From NCBI RefSeq assembly GCF_044803115.1, contig NZ_CP085224.1, positions 1,798,001 through 1,862,000 on the forward strand: DNA of 64,000 nt. Reading direction: 5' to 3'. Below, in pieces: positions 25,728 through 35,405 of this stretch. Position numbers and translations under genes: made by a program. The stretch's first letter is position 1. The number at the start of each line of letters is the position of its first letter. Below the pieces are notes generated by a model. The model was not told the DNA's origin. It was given only the letters and a program-made list of their open reading frames with translations, and made no database searches. The stretch comes from Caenispirillum salinarum_A (lineage in GTDB: Bacteria > Pseudomonadota > Alphaproteobacteria > Rhodospirillales > Rhodospirillaceae).

Positions 25728-26930
25728 TTATCGTAACAGCGCGTGCACGGCCGCGCGCGCCGTAATGATGAGCGCGCCAGCCATGAACGCCATCAATGCG
25801 AGCGTGAACACCCGGACCCCGAAGCGGGACGTGGCCACTTGGTCGGTGGAGGCGGCTAAAACCGTCGGCGCCTTGGGTACATCTTGTTGCAAAAGCAACT
25901 GTTCGTGACGGAGCTCGGCATCTCTCTGTTCAGCTTCGGCTTTGGCGATGATATCGAAGAGCTCGTCTCGATCTTCATCGATGTTTTCGGGGATGCGCCT
26001 GCGTGCATATTCCAGCGCCAGGAGTGCCGTGCGAAGTTCTTCGGCCCTCGCCTCCATGGTGTTGACGAGTTCAATCTGATTTTGAACAGTTTGGCGGCGC
26101 AGTAACATATACAATTCGCCGGAGCGCTGCTGAGCTTCGGCATTAGGCTGCCCGCGGATTTGTGCATAGGCGTCGCCCGGCGCGTCCAGTGCCGTGCGGG
26201 CAATTGCCGACGCATTTTCCTGTTGCAGTTTCAGGCTATTTTCCAGGGCCTTGATCCGTTCGTCCATAAAGTTCAGGCGCCGCGTTTCCCTATTATCAAG
26301 GGCGGCCAATTCATCTTTGGCTCTGGAAATCCGCCGGGCGTACGTATCGAGCTCGGCGACTACATTGGCGACCGCAATCTCGCGCTGAATCGCGCCCATA
26401 TCAAAGACGCGCTGCTCAGCTTTTACTATGGCATCGCCAAGCTTTTTCAGCGTGTCCCTGGCCGTGTCCACATATTCCGGTGTTGCATCAGCGGTTAGCC
26501 GTAGGATCTGCGGCGTTTGGGCGGCCGACAAGGTGGGGGTGAATGGGCGTGACTCTCCGAACATATCGGCCATCATCGGCTCGACCAGGGTCTCCTGGTA
26601 GCGCTGAGCCTCGGAGATTGCATCCGGCTCGGCCAGCCATAGGGACTGCGTGACCTTGTACTCTTCGGTCGCTAGCGCGCTCCAGGCGGCGCCGATAAGA
26701 GCGCCGACGATCGTCAGGGCCAGGAGCGGGCGCCAGGCGCTGAGGACATCGCGCAGGACGATCCGCCCGAGGGGGACGTCGTCGTCGCTCGCTGCCGGAT
26801 TTTCGTTTTGCTTTGCCACTGCACTTGCACCCCGCAAAATCTCTCTCTCTCTTTCCGCGCTCAACTGCGGTGGTGACACGCTCGCAGTGCCGGTCGCCTT
26901 CGTTGAGAAGCGATAGGCCTCAGCGTCCAT
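25728..26930 (-). CDS. Wzz-like polysaccharide chain-length protein
   Basis: The protein of about 400 residues has two membrane segments, one near residues 70-90 (PLLALTIVGALIGAAWSALA) and one near the C-terminus (VFTLALMAFMAGALIITARA). The long region between them is predicted coiled coil (for example AELDTYARRISRAKDELAAL). This is the architecture of polysaccharide co-polymerases that set chain length, without a fused tyrosine-kinase domain. I use the ATG at 26930; a TTG three codons earlier is possible. It is divergent from asnB1 across 71 bp. Confidence 0.72.
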   Translation of the reverse strand: MDAEAYRFSTKATGTASVSPPQLSAEREREILRGASAVAKQNENPAASDDDVPLGRIVLRDVLSAWRPLLALTIVGALIGAAWSALATEEYKVTQSLWLAEPDAISEAQRYQETLVEPMMADMFGESRPFTPTLSAAQTPQILRLTADATPEYVDTARDTLKKLGDAIVKAEQRVFDMGAIQREIAVANVVAELDTYARRISRAKDELAALDNRETRRLNFMDERIKALENSLKLQQENASAIARTALDAPGDAYAQIRGQPNAEAQQRSGELYMLLRRQTVQNQIELVNTMEARAEELRTALLALEYARRRIPENIDEDRDELFDIIAKAEAEQRDAELRHEQLLLQQDVPKAPTVLAASTDQVATSRFGVRVFTLALMAFMAGALIITARAAVHALLR

Positions 26931-27001
26931 ATTAGTCAAGACAGCGGAAAGCGGCTATGTTATGCCATAGCAATCTGAGAACATAAAGAACCATCGATAT
27001 C

Positions 27002-28879
27002 ATGTGCGGAATTGTCGCCCTCAGTCTTGCTGCTTCGGTAGAGGACGGAAACGGGCTTGGCTTACGTATGCTTGGTCGCCAGCGGCACCGGGGCCCGGAC
27101 CACGAGGAAGCGCGTGCGTTCTGCGATGGGGCCGTCGTGCTGGGGCACAACCGCCTAAGCATCAACGACCTTTCGGACGCGGGCCACCAGCCAATCAGCA
27201 ATGAGGACGGAACGGTCTGGGCAGTCGTCAACGGCGAGATTTATAACTACCCGGAGCTGTACCGCGAGCTGGTGGCCAAGGGTCATCGTTTCCGCTCGGG
27301 CAGTGACAGCGAAGTACTCGTGCATCTTTACGAAGAGGTGGGCGAGGCGCTCGTTGAGCGATTGCACGGCATGTTCGCGTTCGTGCTGCTGGATACCCGC
27401 TCTGGCGATTTGCTCTGTGGCCGCGACCGGCTGGGCAAGAAGCCGTTGGTCTACGCCCAGACCCCGGCCGGCGTGGCCGTGACCTCCGAAATTCCCGCGG
27501 CGCTGGAGTTTCCCGGGGTCAATACAGCCCTGGACCGCACGGCCCTGGGTATCTTTCTTCTTCGCAATTTCCGCCATGTTCCCGATCCATACACGATCTA
27601 CCGCGGTGTCCGGCGCCTTCCCCCGGGTCACTGCATGATTGTTCGGCAGGGGCGGGTGGCGCGCCTGTGGCAGTACTGGAGGCCGGACTTCAACCCACGG
27701 CCCGTCACAGTGGACGAGGTGCGGGAAGCGTTCGACCAGGCTGTGTCGCGCCGGCTGATGGCCGATGTCGAAATCGCAGCGATGTTGTCGGGCGGGGTCG
27801 ACTCCACCGCCATCGTCCACGCCATGCAGGATCGCGGCAACAAAAGCGTCGCCACCTACGCGCTAGGTCATGGTCCCGACGACAGCGAACTTATCCGTGC
27901 GCGCCGAGCCGCGGAGATGCTCGGATGTGACCATCAGGAGTTCTATTTCGACCCTGACCGGCACCACGCCATGATGTTGGACCTTTGGCGGATCCACGGC
28001 GAACCCATCGCTCTGCTTCCGCTGGTTTACGCGTACGATCTTTGTCAGCGCATCCGGGACGACGGTCGCAAAGTGGTGATGACAGGCCACGGGGCCGATG
28101 AGATCTTTTATGGTTACTCAGGCTTTATGCGAATGGATCAGCTGTCGCGCGCCCTGGCTGCTGTGCCGGGGATCATCGCGCGGCCAGCGGCGGCTGCCGC
28201 GGGCAGGGTTCTTCCGCAGGGGCACGCGTTACGCGAGGCCGCGCTCGTTGCCGCCGCCAAGCCGGGGCGACGCAAATCCGCCCTTTACACGGATGAGGCC
28301 GCCCGGGTCTGGCCAGAGTTGTTGGCCGTTGGAGGTGCTGATGCGGCGACAGCTGGCGCGATCGAGGACCTGTTCGACACATGGATCGGCGACGCGCCGC
28401 CCAAGGACTACATCGACGAAGCCGCCGTAATCGGGCTGATGCAGGAAAACGCGCATTCCGTGACCATTGCGGGAGACCTTCCGGCCATGGCGGCCAGCGT
28501 CGAGGTGCGATGCCCGTTCCTGGACCAGGATCTGGTGCAATTGGCTTGGCGCATCCATCACACGCTGAAGGTCGGCGGCAGGCGCGACACAACGCAACTC
28601 AAGATGATCCTCAAGCAGGCTTTGGAGGAGCGGCTTCCCCACGACCTGCTCTACGCGCCCAAGCAGGGCTTCGGCTACAATATTCAAGAGGCCGATGTTC
28701 TGTCCGGGCCTTGGAAGGGCCGCGTCGACGCTGCTCTAGACAATATGGGTGACCTGGGTGGGGCTCTGTCGGGCGACGGAGTGGCCCGGTTGCGCCGCAA
28801 TTTCGCGGCTGCGCCGGACTACCGCGGGGCGATTACAATCGCTAAGCTGTACAGTCTTGCCGAGACTGTAGGGTCGTGA
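27002..28879 (+). CDS. asnB: AsnB-type glutamine-dependent amidotransferase (first copy)
   Basis: This 625-residue class II glutamine amidotransferase has the N-terminal nucleophile Cys2 (MCGIVALSL), glutaminase blocks RHRGPDHEEAR and VNGEIYNYPEL, and the synthetase PP-loop MLSGGVDSTAIVHAM with later TGHGADEIFYGYSGF. In a polysaccharide cluster these enzymes commonly amidate uronic-acid or amino-sugar carboxylates rather than make asparagine; that role is inferred from context. The gene overlaps the SGNH-like gene that follows by 4 nt, so the two are probably translated together. Confidence 0.9.
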   Translation: MCGIVALSLAASVEDGNGLGLRMLGRQRHRGPDHEEARAFCDGAVVLGHNRLSINDLSDAGHQPISNEDGTVWAVVNGEIYNYPELYRELVAKGHRFRSGSDSEVLVHLYEEVGEALVERLHGMFAFVLLDTRSGDLLCGRDRLGKKPLVYAQTPAGVAVTSEIPAALEFPGVNTALDRTALGIFLLRNFRHVPDPYTIYRGVRRLPPGHCMIVRQGRVARLWQYWRPDFNPRPVTVDEVREAFDQAVSRRLMADVEIAAMLSGGVDSTAIVHAMQDRGNKSVATYALGHGPDDSELIRARRAAEMLGCDHQEFYFDPDRHHAMMLDLWRIHGEPIALLPLVYAYDLCQRIRDDGRKVVMTGHGADEIFYGYSGFMRMDQLSRALAAVPGIIARPAAAAAGRVLPQGHALREAALVAAAKPGRRKSALYTDEAARVWPELLAVGGADAATAGAIEDLFDTWIGDAPPKDYIDEAAVIGLMQENAHSVTIAGDLPAMAASVEVRCPFLDQDLVQLAWRIHHTLKVGGRRDTTQLKMILKQALEERLPHDLLYAPKQGFGYNIQEADVLSGPWKGRVDAALDNMGDLGGALSGDGVARLRRNFAAAPDYRGAITIAKLYSLAETVGS

Positions 28880-29949
28880 AGATGACCTCCAAAAGAACGT
28901 CCATCCTCAAGCGGCTCACTCTCGGCGTCTTCACTGCGGGGTTGGCGGCGGGTGCGGCGTTGGTAGCGTTGGAAGGGGGGCTCCGCCTCGCTGACGTTCC
29001 GCAAAGCTTTTCCGCGACGATGGAGTTGGACCCAGAGCTCGGCTACCGCCCGGCGTCGGCCACCTCGGTTACCTACGAAACGGCTGGGCTCCGGCACACC
29101 GTTTCATTCGACGCCATTGGACTGACCGACGCCGCCGGTGCCCCGGACGCGCGGCCGGTGGCGATCCTGGGTGACGGCGTAGTTGCGGGTTGGGAGGTCG
29201 ATCCTCAAGAGCGCCTTGCGCGGCAGCTCGTTGACCAAACCCAATGCGAGGCCGCAGTGAACTTGGCCGTGCCGGGCTATGGGCTCCTGCAGGCCTTGCT
29301 TCTGCTGGAGCGGAATCTGGAGGATGGTCTTCGTCCGCGAAAAGTCGTGCACGTCGTCAATCTTGGTAACGACTTGATTGACAACATGCGGAACTGGGAA
29401 GGGGGGCGTATTCCCTCCGCCGAGGTGACGGATGACGGCCACCTCACGGTGTCTCCACCACCGTCCGTCGCCCCTTGGAAGGATGCGCTGCGGCATCTTA
29501 TCGTCGATTTGCGGCTGTTCGCGTTGTTGGACGTGGTGCGCGGCGGTGGTGAAGCGCACGGCCCCGTCATGCCGAGGCAGCAGGCATGGCTCTATGCGGA
29601 AGCGCCACCAGAGGAGTTGCGGTCGGGGCTGGAGGCGCACCGGGCTTTGGACAATCGGCTGTCAGACCTGGCCGAGAGGTACGGGTTCGATGTGGAGACC
29701 GTGCTTTGGGTGGACTGGGCCGTGGTGGATGGCAAGGATCGCGTCGCGTCTGTCTCGCGGGCGGTCGAACGCATGCGTGATGTGACGCACCGGCCGCTGA
29801 CCGTGCTGGACGCGGGCAGGCCCGCCCCATCGGAAGACGCCGAATGGGAAGCGGCGACCCTGGTCCCGGGGACCCGCCACGCCAACGCCGAGACGCTGGC
29901 CCGCTTGGCGGTTCTCGTCGGCTGTGAGCCTCCCTCCCGAGGGTCGTGA
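28876..29949 (+). CDS. SGNH/GDSL-like membrane-anchored protein with degenerate active site
   Basis: The 357-residue protein has an N-terminal membrane anchor (LTLGVFTAGLAAGAALVALE) and the SGNH scaffold: block I reads AILGDGVVAGWEV, block II contains NLAVPGYG, and block III is VNLGNDLIDN. The usual nucleophile serine of GDS is replaced by glycine, and the final block PGTRHANAE keeps His but lacks the Asp normally three residues before it. It may therefore be a non-catalytic or altered O-acyl-handling protein acting on the glycan in the periplasm. Start GTG 28876 overlaps asnB; ATG 28882 is an alternative. Confidence 0.72.
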   Translation: MKMTSKRTSILKRLTLGVFTAGLAAGAALVALEGGLRLADVPQSFSATMELDPELGYRPASATSVTYETAGLRHTVSFDAIGLTDAAGAPDARPVAILGDGVVAGWEVDPQERLARQLVDQTQCEAAVNLAVPGYGLLQALLLLERNLEDGLRPRKVVHVVNLGNDLIDNMRNWEGGRIPSAEVTDDGHLTVSPPPSVAPWKDALRHLIVDLRLFALLDVVRGGGEAHGPVMPRQQAWLYAEAPPEELRSGLEAHRALDNRLSDLAERYGFDVETVLWVDWAVVDGKDRVASVSRAVERMRDVTHRPLTVLDAGRPAPSEDAEWEAATLVPGTRHANAETLARLAVLVGCEPPSRGS

Positions 29950-30188
29950 TTTAGAGGCCTTTTCGGTCAAACGTGATCGAAAAGGGCGCATAGGGTCGCG
30001 ACTGCGTTCCCGCACCGGGGAGGCGCGTGAGCCTTATACCAACCCGCATTGATCAGAACCCATGTGTCAACGCCGCCTGAAATTTCCCCATGTGTGGACA
30101 TCAGGTAATCGCGGCTTTCCTCGAACTGGTGAATAATTGCCGCGCGGATGCCCAATCTGCACTGTAAGCATCACCATGGGAGGGCAAG
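29950..30188. other. Intergenic with an IS21-type terminal repeat
   Basis: No gene is seen. A 26-bp sequence at 30065-30090, beginning TGTCAACGCC and ending TTTCCCCA, is repeated identically and in the same direction at 31268-31293 on the other side of the IS110 element. It looks like the end of an IS21-family element. The segment from 30091 to 30188 probably holds the left end of IS110. Confidence 0.55.
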
Positions 30189-31222
30189 ATGACCTATTCA
30201 GTCGGCCTGGATGTTTCGCAGCGGACGACGGCGGTTTGTGTCGTTGATGCTGACGGTCAACGGCTTTGGCAGGGCACATGCGGGACTAAGCCCGACGCCA
30301 TTGCTGAAACAGTTCGTCGCCATGCAGACGGTTCCGCCAAGATAGGGATAGAGAGGGGCCGATGACGCCGTGGCTGGTGCATGAGCTGAGGGAACGGGGC
30401 CTCAACGTGGTTTGCCTCGACGCGCGCCACGCGCGCGCCGCCTTGAAGCTGCAAATCAACAAGACGGATCGCAACGACGCTGAGGGATTGGCGCACATCA
30501 TACGGACCGGCTGGTACCGCGCCGTTCATGTGAAGTCATTCGCGTCCCACCAGGCTCGTGCGATGCTTGGCGCGCGGGCCCAACTGGTCGGGATGGCAAC
30601 CCGAATGTCCAACCAGATCCGCGGCATCCTGAAGATCTTCGGCATCCTTCCCGGCACGGTGCGCGGTCTTCGGTTTGACCGGCGCGTTGAAGAAGTCGTG
30701 GCAGACCGCCCTGACGTGGAGCCGATTGTGAGGCCTTTACTGGAGGCTTGGCGACGGCTTCGCGAACAGGCTCGGGAGTTTGATAAGGCCATTCGCGTCA
30801 AGGTCAGGCAAAATCCGGCATGCAGGCTGCTCATGAGCGTGCCAGGCATCGGAACGCTGACAGCCCTTGCCTACGTCAGCACGGTGGAGGATCCGGACCG
30901 TTTCGCCAGTTCCCGTGCCGTCGGCGCCCATCTTGGGCTCACGCCGCGACAGTATCAGTCGGGGGAAATCGACAGGTCCGGCCGGATCTCGAGGTGCGGT
31001 GATGCCCTGGTCCGGACCTTGATGTATGAGGCCGCTGTTGTTGTCATGTGCCGCATCAAGCGAGCCTCAAACCTAAAGGAATGGGCTCTCTGTATTGCAA
31101 GGCGCTCGGGATTCGGGAAGGCCCGGGTCGCGCTGGCACGGAAGCTGTCGGTCATCCTGCACAGCATATGGCGGTCGGGCGAATTCTTCCGCTGTGACGT
31201 GCCGGCAGCAGAAGCAGCGTAG
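30189..31222 (+). pseudogene. IS110-family transposase, frameshifted
   Basis: The N-terminal DEDD part starts at ATG 30189 (MTYSVGLDVSQRTTAVCVVD) with Asp in GLDVS and Glu in IGIE. One base is missing near 30355-30362 (IERG / MTPWLVHEL), after which the frame resumes at 30362 with LDARHARAALKLQINKTDRN and the C-terminal Tnp_20 domain (SVPGIGTLTALAYVSTVEDP and GLTPRQYQSGEI with the conserved serine region). The break separates the first catalytic residues from the rest, so this copy should be inactive unless the shift is a sequencing error. Confidence 0.85.
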
Positions 31223-31267
31223 GCCCAACGGCTTCGCCCGCCAACGGACGGGCGGGTTGTTGCCCTC

Positions 31268-31293
31268 TGTCAACGCCGCCTGAAATTTCCCCA
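31268..31293 (+). repeat. Direct repeat of an IS21-type end flanking IS110
   Basis: Identical over 26 bp and same orientation as 30065-30090. Past the repeat the two copies differ (TGTGTGG versus GATGTGG). This copy continues as the true end of the IstB-type remnant that follows. Confidence 0.8.
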
Positions 31294-31334
31294 GATGTGG
31301 CGCGCGAATTTTCCCCACAATGGAAATCCGGTGA

Positions 31335-31657
31335 TCAGCCGGTCTGTTGATCGGCGGTCCTGTTTTTCGGTGGGCGGCCGCGGCGCTTTGGCGGCGCCGG
31401 CGGTGGTGAGGTTGGCGGCCGGACGAGACTGTTCTCCGGGATCAGGCCGGCGTGCTGGCGAAGGCGGTAGCTGGCGCCTTCGATCTGGATGACGACAGCG
31501 TGGTGCAACAGCCGGTCCAGCAGCGCCGTGGCGACCACGGGATCGCCGAAGACGTCGCCCCACTCGGCGAAGCCGCGGTTGGAGGTGAGGATCATGGCGC
31601 CGCGCTCGTAGCGGGCGTTGACGAGCTGGAAGAACAGGTTGCCGCCGCCGGTAATGA
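31335..31657 (-). pseudogene. istB: 3' remnant of an istB (IS21-family ATP-binding helper) gene
   Basis: The minus-strand frame gives FFQLVNARYERGAMILTSNR and GFAEWGDVFGDPVVATALLD, the sensor region of IstB AAA+ proteins, followed by a Pro/Lys-rich tail (PPPAPPKRRGRPPKN). The upstream Walker motifs are missing because the IS5-like copy 2 begins at 31658. It is a different IS21-family type from the one at 52636-54927. Confidence 0.85.
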
Positions 31658-33115
31658 GTCGGCCCTGAAAAACGCCGAAGGCATTGAAATCCGGGGATTC
31701 CCAGGCGGGGCCAAATATCGGAAAATGCAGGGAATCGCCCCGTGACCCGCTGATTTCTGGTGTCCGCCGGTAAGACCGACCTGTTCCGCGAGCGTCTGGA
31801 CAACATCATCAACCCGCGCCATTCGCTGGTGCGTCTGGCCGGGGTGGTGCCCTGGGATCGGTTTGATGATGCCTTCGGCGGGTTTTTCAAGCCTGTCGGG
31901 CGGAAGGCGAAGCCGACCCGGCTGATGGTCGGCCTCCACTATCTGAAGCACATCCACGACCTGTCCGACGAGGAGGTGGTGGAGCGGTGGGTGGAAAATC
32001 CCTATTGGCAGCATTTCTGCGGGTTTGAGTTCTTCCAGCACGAGCCGCCCATCGACGCCAGCACGATGACGCGCTGGCGCAAGCGCATCGGCCCGGAAGG
32101 CATGGAGGAGGTCCTGAGGGCCACGGTGGAGGCCGCACTGCGGGCGGGGGCGGCGAAGCCGTCGTCGCTGGAGCGCGTCAGCGTGGACACCACCGTGCAG
32201 CCCAAGGCCATCGCGCACCCGACGGACAGCCGCTTGTACCTCCGCGCCTTGCAGACCCTGGTCCGCCAGGCGAAGCGCCATGGCATCGTGCTGCGGCAGA
32301 GCTACACCCGGCTGGCGAAGCGGGCCTCCATCAAGGCCGGCCGCTATGCCCATGCCCGGCAGTTTCGCCGCATGCGCCGCGAGCTGAAGCGGCTGCGCAC
32401 CTTCCTCGGGCGCGTGTATCGCGACGTGGGCCGTAAGATTGCCGGCGACGACCTGCTGGAAGGGCGTTTCGCCCACCTGCTTGGCCTGGTCGAACGGCTG
32501 CTGGCCCAGAAGCCCAAGGACAAGAACAAGCTCTACGCCCTGCATGCGCCGGAGGTGGTCTGCATCTCCAAGGGCAAGGCCCGCACACCCTACGAGTTCG
32601 GCTGCAAGGTCGGCATCGCCGCCACCAACCGCGAGGGCCTCGTGGTCGCCGCGAAGGCCTTCGAGGGAAATCCCTACGACGGCCACACCCTGGCCGCCAC
32701 CGTGGCGCAGGCGACGGCGCTGTCCGGCGTCGAGCCCGAGCGGGTGTACGTGGACAAGGGCTACCGCGGCCACGACTACAAGGGCGCGGCCTCCGTCATG
32801 ATCGCGGGCCGAAGCCGTGGCCTGACGCCGACCATGAAGCGCGAGTTGAAACGCAGATCGAGCATCGAGGCCAACATCGGCCACATGAAGAACGAGGGAA
32901 GGCTTGATCGGAACTGGCTGCTCGGACACGCTGGCGACGCCATCAACGCCCTCCTTGCGGCCGCCGCCCACAATCTGCGCCTTGCCATCAACGCCCTGGC
33001 GCTTTTGCTTGCCTGGATTCTGGCAAGCCGCCCCTCGGCCCATGCAAAATCGGATACTTGGCCCGCGACCCTGACCCCTGGCGCATCAACCGCTTAGCCG
33101 TTTTTCAGGGCCGAC
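31658..33115 (+). mobile_element. IS5-like element, copy 2 (intact, 1458 bp)
   Basis: Same sequence as copy 1 but inverted. Its left flank TAATGA lies in istB and its right flank TCCTTA (33116-33121) lies in an IS630 end. The right flank matches, as a complement, the TAAGGA beside copy 1, so the two copies share one original insertion event and have exchanged arms. Confidence 0.95.
31760..33097 (+). CDS. IS5-family-like DDE transposase (copy 2)
   Basis: The protein is 445 residues and identical in sequence to the copy-1 product, with the same GTG start, DUF772-type N-terminus and DDE residues. The frame is intact. Confidence 0.93.
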   Translation: MSAGKTDLFRERLDNIINPRHSLVRLAGVVPWDRFDDAFGGFFKPVGRKAKPTRLMVGLHYLKHIHDLSDEEVVERWVENPYWQHFCGFEFFQHEPPIDASTMTRWRKRIGPEGMEEVLRATVEAALRAGAAKPSSLERVSVDTTVQPKAIAHPTDSRLYLRALQTLVRQAKRHGIVLRQSYTRLAKRASIKAGRYAHARQFRRMRRELKRLRTFLGRVYRDVGRKIAGDDLLEGRFAHLLGLVERLLAQKPKDKNKLYALHAPEVVCISKGKARTPYEFGCKVGIAATNREGLVVAAKAFEGNPYDGHTLAATVAQATALSGVEPERVYVDKGYRGHDYKGAASVMIAGRSRGLTPTMKRELKRRSSIEANIGHMKNEGRLDRNWLLGHAGDAINALLAAAAHNLRLAINALALLLAWILASRPSAHAKSDTWPATLTPGASTA

Positions 33116-33145
33116 TCCTTATGAGTCAGCGTCAGCGCCGCTTGG
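33116..33145 (-). mobile_element. Terminal fragment of an IS630-family element
   Basis: From the target sequence TCCTTA to GCCGCTTGG next to TA (33146-33147), this is the outer end of the IS630 whose continuation starts at 20870. The same end, uninterrupted, is seen at 63529-63596, which shows what the joined sequence looked like. Confidence 0.8.
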
Positions 33146-33428
33146 TATGAATTCCAGGTTGGGCTCTGGTACGCATCAATGATTGAAATCATCGACGCTG
33201 CGCTGTGCGCGCTTTCGCGCACGCCTGCGGCTCCATGCGCGACGCAGGCTCACGCGCCGTAAGGCGCGGCGGCCAGTGTCCGCTTCGCGCTCGTAAGGAC
33301 TCCGGCCTTGCCGGGCGACAAGTGTACGATTTCAAGTGTCGCCCGGTATGAGGAGGTGCCCCAGCGTCCACGGGTGGCATCGCCCCGAATGTACGGCCTG
33401 CGGCCCTTGGGACCAAGCAATCTCAAGG
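33146..33428. other. Intergenic with an imperfect dispersed repeat (33170-33221)
   Basis: No gene is called. A 52-bp stretch at 33170-33221 matches the complement of 44251-44302 with six differences. A hairpin-like GCGCCGTAAGGCGC lies at about 33252-33265 and a second inverted motif (AAGTGTACGATTTCAAGTGTC) near 33319-33340. The DNA probably includes the end of the asnB2 transcript. Confidence 0.4.
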
Positions 33429-35378
33429 TTACAAGCCGGTATCGAGCCCCCCGCGCGCCCTCCAGCCCTCTCTCCATTGGAGGAACATGAGCACGGTCCA
33501 GAGCTTGTGGCTGTTGTCGGAACCGGCCATGTGTGCGTCCCAAGCGGCTCGGACGGCCTCAGGCCTCAGCGTACCCTCGGCTCGCAACGCGTCTTCGGAC
33601 AGCAAGTCGCCGGCCCAGCTTTTGAGCGGGCCGCGAAGCCATTGTGCCAACGGCACCCCAAACCCCATCTTTGGGCGCTCGATCAGCTCGCGCGGCACAT
33701 AACGGTAAAGCACCTCGCGCAGCAGCAGCTTGCCCCGGTCACCGGTAGGCGCCAGTTTGTGCGTGCTCGGGAGACGCCACGCGAACTCCAGAACGCGGTG
33801 GTCGAGCAGCGGCACACGCGTCTCCAGACTGACGGACATAGACGTGCGATCGACCTTGGTCAGGATGTCATCGACCATGTAGCTGCCCTGGTCGGTAGCC
33901 ATCATCTGTTCCGACCATGGCAGGTCGGCATACCGCTGTGGATCGGGCCCGACCTCGGCGCCAAGCTCGGCAAGCGCCTCCCGCCGCAATAGCAGCGATG
34001 GATCAGGCCAGGCGCTGATGATATCACGGTAGACGTCACGCGGCTCGGCACCAAGGTACATGGCGAGACGCCGAACCCGGTGTGCGAGGCCCTCGGCTCC
34101 CGAGAACCTGCCACGGGTCAGGGTGTTCACCGGACCGTCCCACAGCCCCGCCGGCACCTTCTCCAGGATGGATGCCACCGGATTTGCCGTCGGCCCCAGA
34201 CGCCGCCGAGCGCTGGCGATGCGATCCGCCCAGAAGTACCGGGGATAACCGCCAAAAAGTTCGTCGCCACCATCGCCCGACAAAGCCACGGTGACGTGCC
34301 GGCGGGTGGCCAGGCTCAGCAAATGGGTCGGCAGGCTGGAAACATCGGCGAAAGGCTCGTCGTGCATGGCCGAAAGCCGCTGCACCAAATCCAGAACTTC
34401 CCGCTGCGTGAACGTTTCTACTGCATGATCGGTCCCGAGGTGGGCCGCAACAGCAGCCGCATGACCGCTTTCATCGTGACTCGCCTCCTCGAACCCTATG
34501 GTGAACGTCCGCACCGGCCCGTCGGCGACCTTGCACATGAGCGCGGTCACAAGCGAGCTGTCTATGCCGCCGGACAGGAAGGCGCCGACCGGAACGTCTG
34601 CCATCATGCGCCGGCGCACCGCGTCAGTCAGCAGTTCCTCTAGCGCATCAGCGGCCTCGCTGAACGACCCCGTGAACGGGTCAGCCTTGCCCCGCGCGAC
34701 GGCATCGGACACGCTCCACCACCGAAACGTCCGCGCTTCACGGCCATCCCAGACCAGCATGTGACCCGGCGGCAGCGAGCGTGCGCCGCGGATGATGGTG
34801 GCGGGCGGCGACACCGCGAGATAGCGGAAATAACAAGTGAGCGCGGCTGGGTCGAGACGGTCGTCCAGCCATGGCAGTCCCGCCAAAGCCTGCAATTCAG
34901 AGGCGAAGGCGAACCGGTCGTCCCCTCCCATTGCATAATATAGCGGCTTGATGCCGACGCGGTCGCGCACCAATGCCAACCGACGCTCTCGCCGGTCCCA
35001 AAGGCCGATGGCAAAGAAGCCGATAAAGCGCTGGAGGGCCGCTTCGAGGCCCCACTCCTCCACCGCGGCCAGGATCACCTCGGTATCGGAATGCCCCCGG
35101 AAGCCGTGGCCGAGGCCTCGCAGTTCCGCCCGCAGGTCGCCGTGGTTGAAGATCTCGCCGTTGTAGGTGAGGACGTAGCGCCCGGATGCCGACACCATGG
35201 GCTGGGCGCCGGCCTCGCTTAGGTCGACGATTGCAAGACGCCGGTGCCCAAGCCATGCGCCCGCATCAGCGTCGTGCCACGCGCCGGCGGCATCGGGCCC
35301 ACGATGAACCATGCGGTCGCGCAAACTTTCCGCCATGCGCGGCTCGGCATCACCAAGCCAGCCGAAAATGCCGCACAT
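33429..35378 (-). CDS. asnB: AsnB-type glutamine-dependent amidotransferase (second copy)
   Basis: The 649-residue protein is a second, clearly different AsnB homologue: Cys2 in MCGIFGWLGD, MVHRGPDAAGAW, YNGEIFNHGDL, the PP-loop FLSGGIDSSLVTALM and SGDGGDELFGGYPRY. It resembles the WbpS/exopolysaccharide amidotransferase style that modifies sugar carboxylates with glutamine nitrogen. It is the last gene of a minus-strand run that starts with the flippase at 40692. An amide-bearing uronic acid is a plausible product, with UDP-glucuronate supplied by ugd at 45779. Substrate is inferred from context only. Confidence 0.92.
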   Translation of the reverse strand: MCGIFGWLGDAEPRMAESLRDRMVHRGPDAAGAWHDADAGAWLGHRRLAIVDLSEAGAQPMVSASGRYVLTYNGEIFNHGDLRAELRGLGHGFRGHSDTEVILAAVEEWGLEAALQRFIGFFAIGLWDRRERRLALVRDRVGIKPLYYAMGGDDRFAFASELQALAGLPWLDDRLDPAALTCYFRYLAVSPPATIIRGARSLPPGHMLVWDGREARTFRWWSVSDAVARGKADPFTGSFSEAADALEELLTDAVRRRMMADVPVGAFLSGGIDSSLVTALMCKVADGPVRTFTIGFEEASHDESGHAAAVAAHLGTDHAVETFTQREVLDLVQRLSAMHDEPFADVSSLPTHLLSLATRRHVTVALSGDGGDELFGGYPRYFWADRIASARRRLGPTANPVASILEKVPAGLWDGPVNTLTRGRFSGAEGLAHRVRRLAMYLGAEPRDVYRDIISAWPDPSLLLRREALAELGAEVGPDPQRYADLPWSEQMMATDQGSYMVDDILTKVDRTSMSVSLETRVPLLDHRVLEFAWRLPSTHKLAPTGDRGKLLLREVLYRYVPRELIERPKMGFGVPLAQWLRGPLKSWAGDLLSEDALRAEGTLRPEAVRAAWDAHMAGSDNSHKLWTVLMFLQWREGWRARGGLDTGL

Positions 35379-35405
35379 CTAAATCTCCCCCATTTTCAGC
35401 CGGGC

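Noticed and set aside
30065..31293. Two identical 26-bp repeats taken as a CRISPR-like or att-type pair
   Set aside because: Only two copies, spaced by an IS110 element, and the sequence looks like an IS21 terminus. No array or integrase is present.
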